A stretch of 64,000 nucleotides of DNA from JAOUJD01 sp963841815 (GTDB lineage: Bacteria > Pseudomonadota > Gammaproteobacteria > Burkholderiales > Burkholderiaceae_F). Shown here piece after piece: positions 17,545 through 25,461 of the stretch (positions are counted from its first letter, which is position 1; every line of letters begins with the position of its first letter). The position numbers and the translations under genes were made by a program. The stretch lies in assembly GCA_963841815.1 (NCBI GenBank), contig CAWJEE010000019.1, positions 62,001 to 126,000 on the forward strand, in the 5' to 3' direction. The notes under the pieces were generated by a model. That model did not search any database and was not told the DNA's origin. It saw nothing but the letters and a program-made list of their open reading frames with translations.

Positions 17545-18825
17545 TCAGGCGCCGGCGGCCCGCAACAGCAGCGCAGCGTTGGTGCCGCCGAAGCCGCGCG
17601 CGAGCAACAACGCGACGTCGCTGCGCGGCGCCTGCGACGTGGCGGCCACCGGCAGGCCGGCGCACAGGGGATCGATCCGCTGGAGGTTGGCGATGCCCGG
17701 GACGCTGCGCGCGCGCAGCGCCTCGATCGCCAGCACGGCTTCGATGATGCCGCTCGCGGCCAGCAGATGGCCGATCGACCACTTGAAGGCGGTGACCGGG
17801 GGCATCTGCGCGCCGAACACCGAGAGCAGCGCGCGCGCTTCCGAGACGTCGGAATTCGGGGTGCCGTTGCCGTGGGCCACGACCATGCCGACGTCGCCCG
17901 GCTGAAGGCGCGCGTCGGCGAGCGCATCGCGGATCGCTCGCGCGAGCCCGGCGCCATCGTCCCGGATCGGCAGCAGCCCGAGGGCGTCGCCGCCATGTCC
18001 CACGCCGAGCACCTCGCCGAGCACCGGGGCGCCGCGCGTCCGCGCCGCGTCCTCGGTCTCGAGCACCAGCGCGGCGGCGCCCTCGCCCATCAGGCTGCCG
18101 TTGTGCGCCTCGTCGAACGGACGCAGCCCGTCCTCGGACAGCAGGCCCACCGTGTAGTAGTAGAGCACCATCTGCGGCTCGATCGACGCGTCGTGGCCGA
18201 TCGCGACCGCGCGCTCGCACTCGCCGGTACGCAGCGCCTCGGTGGCTTCCGCGATCGCCAGCGGTCCGCTGACGCCGTGGTTGGTGATGCAGGCGTTCGG
18301 TCCCTTCAGCACCTGGCGGATGCCGACGTGCCCGAGCACGTTGTTGGGCAGCGACCGCAGCAGCCACATCGGATTCACCGTCGCCGACAGTTCGCGCCCG
18401 AAGGTTTCGAGGCTGCCGTTGGCCGCCGTCAGTAGCGGGAAATAGTCGTACTGGTTCAGGAAGGCGCCGCCGCCCGAGCCGACGTAGACGCCGCAGCCGT
18501 CGTTGAAGCGACTGGCGGCGGCCTCATCGAGCGTCGCACGATGGGCGGCGAAGCCGGCGGCCTCGATCGCACGGTCGGCGGCGTACAGGCCGAACACGTC
18601 GGTGCGGCGAACGTATTTCAGCAGTTTGCGGTCACCGGTCAGCGCGGCGGCGTTGTAGTCGCCCACCTCGGCGGCGAGCTTCGCCGGCCAGCGCGCGGAG
18701 TCCCACTGCGCGATCGGACGGATCGCGGAGCGGCCCGCCGCCACGCTGGAGAAGATCGCTGCCGGCGAGCTTCCCGCGCCGCAGATCGCGCCGGTGCCGG
18801 TGATCAGTACGCGCTTCGTCGCCAT
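17545..18825 (-). CDS. Ketosynthase-like chain-length-factor protein lacking the active-site Cys
   Basis: 426 residues with the full FabF-type thiolase fold: N-terminal RVLITGTGAICGAGSSP, VLGHVGIRQVLKGPNACI, LMGEGAAALVLETED, VVAHGNGTPNSDVSEAR and FKWSIGHLLAASGIIEA. The two active-site histidine positions remain, but where ketosynthases have TACA(S/T)G this protein reads TNHGVSG (about residues 181-187), so the nucleophilic Cys is missing. It resembles the KS-beta or chain-length-factor subunits of type II polyketide and aryl-polyene systems, which pair with an active ketosynthase. Its ATG overlaps the stop of the active ketosynthase gene (TGATG), the arrangement expected for co-translated heterodimer partners. 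Confidence 0.85.
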   Translation of the reverse strand: MATKRVLITGTGAICGAGSSPAAIFSSVAAGRSAIRPIAQWDSARWPAKLAAEVGDYNAAALTGDRKLLKYVRRTDVFGLYAADRAIEAAGFAAHRATLDEAAASRFNDGCGVYVGSGGGAFLNQYDYFPLLTAANGSLETFGRELSATVNPMWLLRSLPNNVLGHVGIRQVLKGPNACITNHGVSGPLAIAEATEALRTGECERAVAIGHDASIEPQMVLYYYTVGLLSEDGLRPFDEAHNGSLMGEGAAALVLETEDAARTRGAPVLGEVLGVGHGGDALGLLPIRDDGAGLARAIRDALADARLQPGDVGMVVAHGNGTPNSDVSEARALLSVFGAQMPPVTAFKWSIGHLLAASGIIEAVLAIEALRARSVPGIANLQRIDPLCAGLPVAATSQAPRSDVALLLARGFGGTNAALLLRAAGA

Positions 18826-20147
18826 CAGCCGCCCGTCGACGATTTGCCGTCGACGTCCTCGGGGTTGCGGAAGGCGAGACAGCTGTTCGAACCGCCGAAT
18901 CCGAGCGAATTCGACAGCGCCAGTCGCACGCGCCGCGCGCGCGGCTGGTCGCGAATGATGTCGACGTCGCACTCCGGATCGGGTGACCGGAGGTTGGCAT
19001 TGACCGGCAGCGTCGAGTGATGGATCGCCAGCGCGCAGACGCCGGCCTCGACCGCGCCCGCGGCGGCGATCAGGTGACCCATCACGCTCTTGGTCGAGCT
19101 GACGGCCACGCTGCGCCAGGCGTCGCCTCCCCACACCGCGCGTATCGCCGCGCATTCGCTGCGGTCGTTCATCGGTGTCGACGTGCCGTGCGCATTCAGG
19201 TAGTCGACCTCGCCGAGCGTCGCGCGCGCGTCGTTGACCGCCTGCCGCATGGCCTGGATCGGACCGTCGCCGGACGGATGCGAGTCGGTGATGCGGTAGC
19301 TCGACAGCGAATTGCCGTCGCCGGCCAGTTCGGCGTAGATGCGGGCACCGCGCGCGCGCGCCGCGTTCCACTCCTCGAGCACCAGGAAGCCCGCGCCTTC
19401 GCCGAGCACGAAGCCGTTGCGGGAGGCATCGAACGGGCGGCTGGCGCGCTCGGGCGTGTCGTTGTCCGGCGAGACTGCTCCCAGCAGGCAGAAGCCCGCC
19501 AGCCCGACCGGATTGATCATCGAGTCGAAGCCGCCGGCCAGCACGCGATCGGCGATGCCGCGGCGGATGATCTTCAGCGCGGTGCCGACGGCCTGTCCGC
19601 CGGACGCGCACGCGGTGTGCACCGAGCTCGCGTAGCCGCGGATGCCGAACTGGCGCAGCAGCAACGCGCAGCCGGCGCTCGACTGGCTGCGGCAGAACAC
19701 CATCGGGTCCGATGCCGCCCCGGGGCCCAGCAGTCCGTCGGGCGCGAGCTCGCCACTGCCGCCGGCCGCCGCGTGCACGGCGGCGAGCTCGTCGAACGTC
19801 ACGCCCATCATGCCGGTGCCGACCACGCAGCCCCAGCGCTCGGCGGACTCCGGCGTCGGCCGCACGCCGGCGTCGCGAAGCGCCTGCTCGGCCGCGGCCA
19901 GCGCGAAACGGTGCGCGCGATTGGCCGACTTCAGCAGCTTGCGGTCGCCGATCACGCGCTCGGCGTCGAAGTCCTTGACCTCGGCCGCGATCCGGGTCGA
20001 GAAGCCGCTGGCGTCGAAGCCGCGGATCGGCGCGGCCGCGCTGCGCCCGGCCAGCAGCGCGTCCCAGGTCGTCGCCACGTCGTTGCCGGCGGGCGTGACC
20101 ATGCCGATCCCCGTGATCGCAACGCGACGGCGCGGCTCGGTCATCAT
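18825..20147 (-). CDS. Active FabF-type beta-ketoacyl-ACP synthase
   Basis: 440 residues. The catalytic triad is intact: Cys180 in SSVHTACASGGQAVG, His320 in LNAHGTSTPMND and His358 in STKSVMGHLIAAAG, with Lys353 just before it. The C-terminus has the SNSLGFGGSNSCLAF loop typical of FabF and KS-alpha. It should condense malonyl-ACP with an acyl-ACP, probably as a heterodimer with the Cys-less partner encoded next. ATG 20147 overlaps the dehydratase stop by four bases (ATGA); a second Met follows directly. It is distinct from the housekeeping FabF and lies in a dedicated cluster with its own ACP and transferase. Confidence 0.9.
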   Translation of the reverse strand: MMTEPRRRVAITGIGMVTPAGNDVATTWDALLAGRSAAAPIRGFDASGFSTRIAAEVKDFDAERVIGDRKLLKSANRAHRFALAAAEQALRDAGVRPTPESAERWGCVVGTGMMGVTFDELAAVHAAAGGSGELAPDGLLGPGAASDPMVFCRSQSSAGCALLLRQFGIRGYASSVHTACASGGQAVGTALKIIRRGIADRVLAGGFDSMINPVGLAGFCLLGAVSPDNDTPERASRPFDASRNGFVLGEGAGFLVLEEWNAARARGARIYAELAGDGNSLSSYRITDSHPSGDGPIQAMRQAVNDARATLGEVDYLNAHGTSTPMNDRSECAAIRAVWGGDAWRSVAVSSTKSVMGHLIAAAGAVEAGVCALAIHHSTLPVNANLRSPDPECDVDIIRDQPRARRVRLALSNSLGFGGSNSCLAFRNPEDVDGKSSTGG

Positions 20148-20977
20148 TGGCTCCGCTCGATGTCGATGCGCGCCGTCGCGATCGTGCGGCCGTCGGTGCG
20201 CGCGGCGAGCTTCATCTGCGCGCCCTCGGTCGACGACGACTGCATGTGGGCCTCCAGTTCGAGCGTCTGTCCCGGCGCGGTGAACGCACGGATCTTCACG
20301 TCGCGCACGCGCGCCACCGCGAGCCGGCTGCCGTGCAGCGTCGGCAGGTCGCCGGCGAGCCGCAGCGCCAGTGTGGACAGGCTGTCCATCAGCAGCGTGC
20401 CGGGAAAGACCGGACGACGCGGAAAGTGGTCGTCGAAGTAGATCGCCGACTCGGGGACATGCAGCACGGCGCGCACGCGCTCACCGGCGCTGTGTTCGGT
20501 CGTCTCCAGGCGCGGCACGTCGACGCCGGTGAAGCGATCGCCCGGCGCCCCGGAGCCCGTCAGAGTCTCGAAGTCGGCGCGCACGGCTTCGGGCGCGTCG
20601 AACTCCTCCATCGGCAGCATCGGCCCGACGCAGTGCGTGAGTTCGAGCACGCAGCGGCCGTCGATCGACGCCGAGCCGCCGTAGGCGATGGCTTCGTCGT
20701 CGCAGCGTTCGATGTCGGCCGCGAGTTGCAGCGTCTGCCCGGGAACCGCCGCGCCGTGATAGCGCGTCTCGCCGGCCAGCCCCGCGACCGGCCGGTGCGT
20801 GAATCCCAGCGCGGACATCGCCGACCAGGCGGCGAGCTGCCCGACCGCCTCGGCCATCAGCGCGGCAGGAAAGCGTGAGGCGGTCGCCGGCACGGTGTAG
20901 AGCCCTTCGATGCGGTGCCCGGGATCGAGCCGAGTGATGCGGTCGACGAACGAGAACGCGCGGAAACGACCGTCCAT
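20144..20977 (-). CDS. Double-hotdog FabZ/FabA-like dehydratase
   Basis: 277 residues made of two hotdog domains. The first (about 1-130) starts FSFVDRITRLDPGHRI but has lost the HFPGxP motif, keeping Glu43 in ALMAEAVGQLAAW. The second (about 145-277) has FDDHFPRRPVFPGTLLMDSL with His184, and Asp198 at the acid position. In FabA and FabZ dimers the His of one subunit and the acid of the other form each site, so this fused pseudo-dimer probably has one composite site with His184 and Glu43. It would dehydrate 3-hydroxyacyl-ACP made by the ketoreductase. A non-dehydrating binding role is possible. 28 bp separate it from the ACP gene. Confidence 0.75.
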   Translation of the reverse strand: MDGRFRAFSFVDRITRLDPGHRIEGLYTVPATASRFPAALMAEAVGQLAAWSAMSALGFTHRPVAGLAGETRYHGAAVPGQTLQLAADIERCDDEAIAYGGSASIDGRCVLELTHCVGPMLPMEEFDAPEAVRADFETLTGSGAPGDRFTGVDVPRLETTEHSAGERVRAVLHVPESAIYFDDHFPRRPVFPGTLLMDSLSTLALRLAGDLPTLHGSRLAVARVRDVKIRAFTAPGQTLELEAHMQSSSTEGAQMKLAARTDGRTIATARIDIERSQ

Positions 20978-21005
20978 GCCGCGGACCGCTCGACCGGTCG
21001 CCGCG

Positions 21006-21434
21006 TCAGGAGGCGGCCGGCACCGCGCGCTGGGCGCGGATGACGACCTTGCAGAAGGTCTCGGGCGTGAACAGGCGCGGAATGTCGGCGGCCTTCAGCG
21101 GCGTCTTGAAACGCTCGGCCGGCACCTCGCTGAGGAAGTCGCGCAGCTGCGCAAGTCCGGCGTCGGTGACGATGCCGCCCTTCTCGAAGTCGGCTTCCGG
21201 CAGGTCGCCGCGCGCGTCCTCGACGATCTTGCCGCGCGGGATCTTGACGCCGAAGCTGCGCTCGAGCCGGAACACGAGGTCGAGGAAGTCGATCGATTCG
21301 GCATCGAGCCCTTCGATCAGCGGTATCTGCAACTGGACGTCGCCGACGTCGCAGCCGAGCGCATCGGCGATGACCTGCGCGACCTTGGGGAATACCGCCT
21401 CGATCTCCTGCTTGCTGATTTCTTGTTCTTTCAT
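21006..21434 (-). CDS. Dedicated acyl carrier protein (long form)
   Basis: 142 residues, against about 80 for housekeeping ACP. Residues 10-75 are the four-helix ACP fold with the attachment site in LDAESIDFLDLVFRLE; Ser47 would carry phosphopantetheine (ES replaces the usual DS). The remaining ~65 residues (GIVTDAGLAQLRDFLSEVP to the end) are an extension, with the segment RLFTPETFCKVVIRAQ. It probably shuttles intermediates among the synthases and reductases of this operon and is activated by the fused transferase encoded downstream. ATG 21434 lies 4 bp after the ketoreductase stop; an upstream start would overlap that gene without a better ribosome site. Confidence 0.88.
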   Translation of the reverse strand: MKEQEISKQEIEAVFPKVAQVIADALGCDVGDVQLQIPLIEGLDAESIDFLDLVFRLERSFGVKIPRGKIVEDARGDLPEADFEKGGIVTDAGLAQLRDFLSEVPAERFKTPLKAADIPRLFTPETFCKVVIRAQRAVPAAS

Positions 21435-21438
21435 GCCC

Positions 21439-22197
21439 TCATCCCATCTTGAAGCCACCGTCCACGTGGAGCACCTGTCCGGTGATGTAATCGGCAAAGC
21501 TCGATGCCAGGAACCAGACGGCATGCGCCACGTCCTGCGGCTGGCCGTAGCGCCGCAGGAGGATGCGTTCCTTGACTTCGTCGCCCGCCAGATCGCGGAC
21601 CTGCTGCGACATCTCGGTTTCGATGACGCCCGGCGCCACGCAGTTTACCGTGATCTTCCGCGAGGCCAGCTCGACCGCCAGCGAGCGCGTGAAGGCGTTG
21701 ATCGCGCCCTTGCTCGCCGCGTAGTTGGTCTGTCCGCGTCCGCCCTTCTCGCCGGCGACCGAACCGAGGTTGATGATCCTGCCGGCGCGCTTCGAGATCA
21801 TGTGCGGCACCACGGCGCGGGTCACGTTGAACACGCCGCCGACGTTCGTGTCGAGCACCGTGCGGATGTCGTCGTCGTCGAGCATCGCGAGCAGGTTGTC
21901 GCGCACCACGCCCGCGTTGTTGACCAGCACGTCGATGCGGCCGGCGCGGTCGACCAGGCGCTCGACGGCGGCCGTCACCGCCGGCGCGTCCGTGACGTCG
22001 ACCTGCTCGGCCGTAGCCGTTCCGCCCGCGGCGCTCACCGCGGCGACCACTTCCCGCGCCGCCGCCTCGTTGCCGCGATAGAAGAACGTGACGTCGGCGC
22101 CGTCGGCGGCGAAGCGCTCGACGATGGCGCGGCCGATGCCGCGGCTGCCGCCCGTGACCAGCACGACCTTGCCCTGCAATCCGGATTCGATTCCCAT
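21439..22197 (-). CDS. 3-oxoacyl-ACP reductase (FabG-like SDR)
   Basis: 252 residues, classical short-chain dehydrogenase length. Cofactor motif VTGGSRGIGRA, NNAG in VLVNNAGVVRDN, and the catalytic tetrad with Ser in IINLGSVAG and Tyr/Lys in NYAASKGAINAF (YX3K). The C-terminal ITGQVLHVDGGFKMG matches FabG. It should reduce the beta-ketoacyl-ACP formed by the ketosynthase using NADPH. It is flanked by a FabL-like reductase (3 bp upstream) and the ACP (4 bp downstream), so the two reductions of the cycle are encoded side by side. Confidence 0.92.
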   Translation of the reverse strand: MGIESGLQGKVVLVTGGSRGIGRAIVERFAADGADVTFFYRGNEAAAREVVAAVSAAGGTATAEQVDVTDAPAVTAAVERLVDRAGRIDVLVNNAGVVRDNLLAMLDDDDIRTVLDTNVGGVFNVTRAVVPHMISKRAGRIINLGSVAGEKGGRGQTNYAASKGAINAFTRSLAVELASRKITVNCVAPGVIETEMSQQVRDLAGDEVKERILLRRYGQPQDVAHAVWFLASSFADYITGQVLHVDGGFKMG

Positions 22198-22200
22198 GGT

Positions 22201-22956
22201 TCAGCCCGAGATGGCGAAGCCGCCGTCGACGAACAGCGTGTGGCCGTTGATCATGTTCGCCTCGGGCAGGCACAGCAGGTAGACCGCGCCCGCGACGTCC
22301 TGCGGCGTCAGCACCGGCCCGGCCGGCGCGCGCGCGCGATACGACTCGAGCAGCTCCTCGCGGTTCGGGAAATAGGCGAGCGCGTCGGTGTCGACCACGC
22401 CGGCGCTGACCGCGTTGACGCGGATGCCGCGCGGCCCGAGTTCCTGCGCCAGCGAGCGCACCAGCGCCTCGAGCGCCGCCTTCGACGCCCCGATGAACCC
22501 GTAGTTGGGCAGCGCCCGCAGCGAGCCGAGGCTCGACATCGCGAGGATGCGGCCGCCCGCCGGCATCATCGGCACCGCGCGCTGCGCGAGCAGGTTGAGC
22601 GCCAGCGCGTTGGTCTCCATGCACCAGCGCCAGTGCTTGAGCGTCATCTCCAGCGTCGGCTTCAGCACGCCGCTGGCGGCGTTGCTGACGACGATGTCGA
22701 CGCGGTCGAACTCCTTCTTCAGCTCGCCGAACATCTCGTCCACGCTGTCCGGCAGGCCCACGCTCGCCTTGACGGCGAGCGCGCGGCGGCCGAGCGCGCG
22801 CAGTTCCACGCAGAGCGCCTCGGCTTCCTCGTGGCTGTTGTAGTAGTTGGCGATGACGTCGCAGCCGGCCGCGGCGAGCTTGTGCGCGGTGGCGCGCCCG
22901 ATGCCGCGCGCGGCGCCGGTGATCAGCGCGGTCTTTCCTGCAAGTGGCAACTGCAT
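22201..22956 (-). CDS. FabL-like enoyl-ACP reductase (SDR)
   Basis: 251 residues. N-terminal ALITGAARGIGRAT binds NADPH. The catalytic segment is NYGFIGASKAALEAL, in which Tyr and Lys are six residues apart (YX6K), the hallmark of enoyl-ACP reductases rather than FabG (YX3K). Downstream, VSAGVVDTDALAYFPNREEL closely follows the FabL (EnoylR III) pattern, and the end is INGHTLFVDGGF. It would reduce the enoyl intermediate left by the dehydratase, so the cluster can carry out full reductive cycles instead of leaving a polyene. One base separates its ATG from the lipase stop. Confidence 0.85.
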   Translation of the reverse strand: MQLPLAGKTALITGAARGIGRATAHKLAAAGCDVIANYYNSHEEAEALCVELRALGRRALAVKASVGLPDSVDEMFGELKKEFDRVDIVVSNAASGVLKPTLEMTLKHWRWCMETNALALNLLAQRAVPMMPAGGRILAMSSLGSLRALPNYGFIGASKAALEALVRSLAQELGPRGIRVNAVSAGVVDTDALAYFPNREELLESYRARAPAGPVLTPQDVAGAVYLLCLPEANMINGHTLFVDGGFAISG

Positions 22957-22957
22957 T

Positions 22958-24016
22958 TCAGTTCTCCTGGTGCCCGGCGGCCGACAGGCCGCGGCGCGCG
23001 CGTAGTGCCTTCTGGGACTCGAGGACCCAGTGCTTCTTGATGCTGTACCAGACGTCCGCCGCCCACAGTGCGTTTCCGTGCGAGTCCGGCACGGGGGGAG
23101 GTTCCGTCTTGCTGCCCGGAACGTAGGCGTTGATCCACTCGCGCATCGCGGGATCGCGCGCGAGGGGCGACGCAGCAGTCACGAACACGTGCGAGTAGTC
23201 CGCCGGCAACTCGACATTGCGGACCTTGGCGGGCCCGTTCGGCCGGAACTTTGCGCTTCCCGGCACGTCCCAGGCGATGAGGTCGACGCCGATCGCGTAG
23301 CCCGTGAACTCCTCCACGGAGTCAGGGATCGATCGTAGCCGTCCGGCCATGCTCCACTGGTTCGGTAGCAGCAGCGCGGCTCCGCCCGCGCCGACCACCG
23401 AGGCGTACCCGACCTTCAGCCCGACCACCGGCCGTGCCAGGCCGGAGTACGGGTCGATGATGGTCACGCGGTTCTCCGCGGCGTCGGTCTTCGGGTTCCA
23501 GACCTTGATCTCCGGACTGTGCTTCCCGGCCAGGTCGTACAGCACCTTGACCAGCTGGATGCCGCCCTGGCTGTGACCGATGAGCATCGGCATCAGGCCC
23601 TCGTTCTCGTAGTACCAGGCGATCGCGCCGGCGATCTGCTCGCTGTCCTCGTACGGGCTGTGCGAACGCCGCCCGTCGCCCGGATGCCGGATCATGGAAT
23701 CCGGGTAGCCCATCCCGACCAGGAAGCGCCCAAACGAGTCCATCAGCAGGTGAACCGGGTAGATGCCGCCGTGCAGACCGATGATGCGCGGCGTCGGCCC
23801 GGCCGCCAGCAGCGTGCGCACGTCGCTGTCGGTCACATGCTCCGGATCGAGCGCGAGGATGCGTTCCTCGACCTGCGGGTCGAGCGCCATAGTGCGCCAG
23901 GCGGGGCGGGCGTCGTTCGCCGGCGCACCTGCCGCGGAGTCGACGCGTGGCGCCGTGGCACAGCCGCTCGCGAGCAACGCGAGGACAACGGCAACGAGGA
24001 TCCCGGCAACTCTCAT
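22958..24016 (-). CDS. Lipoprotein alpha/beta-hydrolase (lipase-like)
   Basis: 352 residues. The N-terminus VAGILVAVVLALLASGCAT has a lipobox (LASGC), so it should be lipid-anchored in the envelope. The nucleophile elbow is MLIGHSQGGIQLVKVLYDL (GHSQG), preceded by an IIGLHGGIYPVHLLMDSFG loop. A candidate acid is in DLIAWDVPG and a candidate His in YSHVFVTAA. It could release or transfer the acyl product outside the inner membrane. Its ATG overlaps the upstream acyltransferase stop by four bases, tying it to the operon. The substrate is unknown. Confidence 0.8.
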   Translation of the reverse strand: MRVAGILVAVVLALLASGCATAPRVDSAAGAPANDARPAWRTMALDPQVEERILALDPEHVTDSDVRTLLAAGPTPRIIGLHGGIYPVHLLMDSFGRFLVGMGYPDSMIRHPGDGRRSHSPYEDSEQIAGAIAWYYENEGLMPMLIGHSQGGIQLVKVLYDLAGKHSPEIKVWNPKTDAAENRVTIIDPYSGLARPVVGLKVGYASVVGAGGAALLLPNQWSMAGRLRSIPDSVEEFTGYAIGVDLIAWDVPGSAKFRPNGPAKVRNVELPADYSHVFVTAASPLARDPAMREWINAYVPGSKTEPPPVPDSHGNALWAADVWYSIKKHWVLESQKALRARRGLSAAGHQEN

Positions 24017-25329
24017 GTCGATGACTCGGTCGGCAGTTGGTCGATGCAACGCACGAAGGCCGCCGCGATGCCTTCCACGGTCGATCGGGAAAAGGCCGCG
24101 GTGCGGAACGCAATGCCGATGTGCAGCACGTCGTGTGTCGTCGTGGCCGCCAGCACCATGGGACACAGCGGGCCCGTCGGCACGGCGCGCAGGTAGTCGA
24201 GGTGCTCCGTGCGCGCGCCCTGCGCACGCGACCAGATGGGGTTGATGTTGAGCGTGGTCACGCCCGCCCATACGGGGTAGTGCTTCGGATAGAAGCGATG
24301 CCGCTGCGAGGCGTTCAGAAAAGGCCAGATCAGCGCCGACAGGCCGAGGCCGACGACGCTCTGCAGGTAACGGTGCTCGCGCTTGATGCGCGCGGTAACC
24401 GCGTGCACGTCCTGAACCAGCTGTCGCAGCCCGATGCCCTCCGGCACGGGATGCCCGACCCGGAAGGCAGCCAGCGATGGGCTCAGCGCTTCCTGCGTGC
24501 CGGGCTTGAAATCCTGGCGAATGTTCATGATCGACGCCACCGCAAGCTCGGTCCGGCGCGGCTCGCGTCGTCGCTCTCCAGCGATGGGCGAGAGCGCCTG
24601 CATCAGGCTCGCCAGCAACAGATCGTTGAGCGTCACCCCCCAGGACTTGCTTGCGCCGAGCAGCGCCCGGAGCTGCGGCGGGTCCAGGCGGACGTAGGCG
24701 AAGCCGTTGCGCGCATCCTCGACATTCGAGTACTGCGGACGGTGCGCGCGGCGCGCGCTGGCCGACATCCGCGGCAGGCCGAGGATCGCGCGGATCGACC
24801 ACAGCGGGTGGCGCAGGAAGACGCTGCGGTAGGTTGCCGGATAGCGCTCGACCGCCGTCGACCCCGCGGCGACTTCACCCCCGGAATACGACAACGCGAT
24901 GTCCGTCAGCAAGCGGGCAATCGAGTCCCCGCCGGCGACAAAGTGGTCGTACGCGAGCGCCAGGTAGAACGCACCGCCTTCATCGATGACGCTGAAACGA
25001 AACGGTTCTGCCTGTGCAGCGGTGCCGAACGGACGGTTGAACTCCTGTTCGATCGCGCGCGCAAGCTCGGCGAGCGGCGTGCCGCCGGCCTCCCGCACCT
25101 CGAGCTCCGCCTGCGCCGGACCGCCTTCGTAACGGAAGCGCCAGCGCGTGGTGTCCACCACGAGCCCCGTCAGGCCGAGCGCTTCGATCCGCTCACCGAT
25201 GCAGGCTCGCAGGCGCCCGGCGTCGAGCGCCTGCGGCACGTGCACGACGTGCACCGGGTTGTACGGATGCAGTTCGCGCCAGCGCAGCATCATGCGCTGG
25301 AAGAGATTGAAGCGGCCGTCTGCGCGCAC
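24013..25329 (-). CDS. Condensation-domain-like acyltransferase
   Basis: 438 residues, GTG start; an in-frame stop just upstream rules out a longer form. The fold looks like the chloramphenicol-acetyltransferase/condensation superfamily: N-terminal FNLFQRMMLRWRELHPYN, a candidate active-site segment LALAYDHFVAGGDSIARLL (DHxxxxxD instead of the classic HHxxxDG), VTLNDLLLASLMQAL and a late VWAGVTTLNINPI. Members of this superfamily condense ACP-bound acyl groups with amines or alcohols, or make wax-ester-like products. Here it may load the operon's acyl chain onto an unknown acceptor. The noncanonical His motif means activity needs proof. Confidence 0.7.
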   Translation of the reverse strand: MRADGRFNLFQRMMLRWRELHPYNPVHVVHVPQALDAGRLRACIGERIEALGLTGLVVDTTRWRFRYEGGPAQAELEVREAGGTPLAELARAIEQEFNRPFGTAAQAEPFRFSVIDEGGAFYLALAYDHFVAGGDSIARLLTDIALSYSGGEVAAGSTAVERYPATYRSVFLRHPLWSIRAILGLPRMSASARRAHRPQYSNVEDARNGFAYVRLDPPQLRALLGASKSWGVTLNDLLLASLMQALSPIAGERRREPRRTELAVASIMNIRQDFKPGTQEALSPSLAAFRVGHPVPEGIGLRQLVQDVHAVTARIKREHRYLQSVVGLGLSALIWPFLNASQRHRFYPKHYPVWAGVTTLNINPIWSRAQGARTEHLDYLRAVPTGPLCPMVLAATTTHDVLHIGIAFRTAAFSRSTVEGIAAAFVRCIDQLPTESST

Positions 25330-25338
25330 GGAAAGGCT

Positions 25339-25461
25339 CTACCTCACGGCCCGATGCACGGCGCACACGCACCGCTGCGCCTCCAGGCACCGGAGCTTCC
25401 TGACGCTGAACCCGATGTCGGCGGTGTATCCGGCCAGTGCCTGTGTCGGATGCCTCTTCAT
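25339..25461 (-). CDS. 40-residue small ORF translationally coupled in the lipid operon
   Basis: ATG 25461-25459 overlaps the methyltransferase stop as ATGA and follows a GAGGGG site. The stop TAG is 9 bp before the GTG of the acyltransferase, so the ORF fills the only sizeable gap in this part of the operon. The product (MKRHPTQALAGYTADIGFSV..) is basic, with two Cys and no membrane helix. It could be a coupling leader for the GTG-started gene or a small accessory protein. Coding is inferred from position only. Confidence 0.4.
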   Translation of the reverse strand: MKRHPTQALAGYTADIGFSVRKLRCLEAQRCVCAVHRAVR

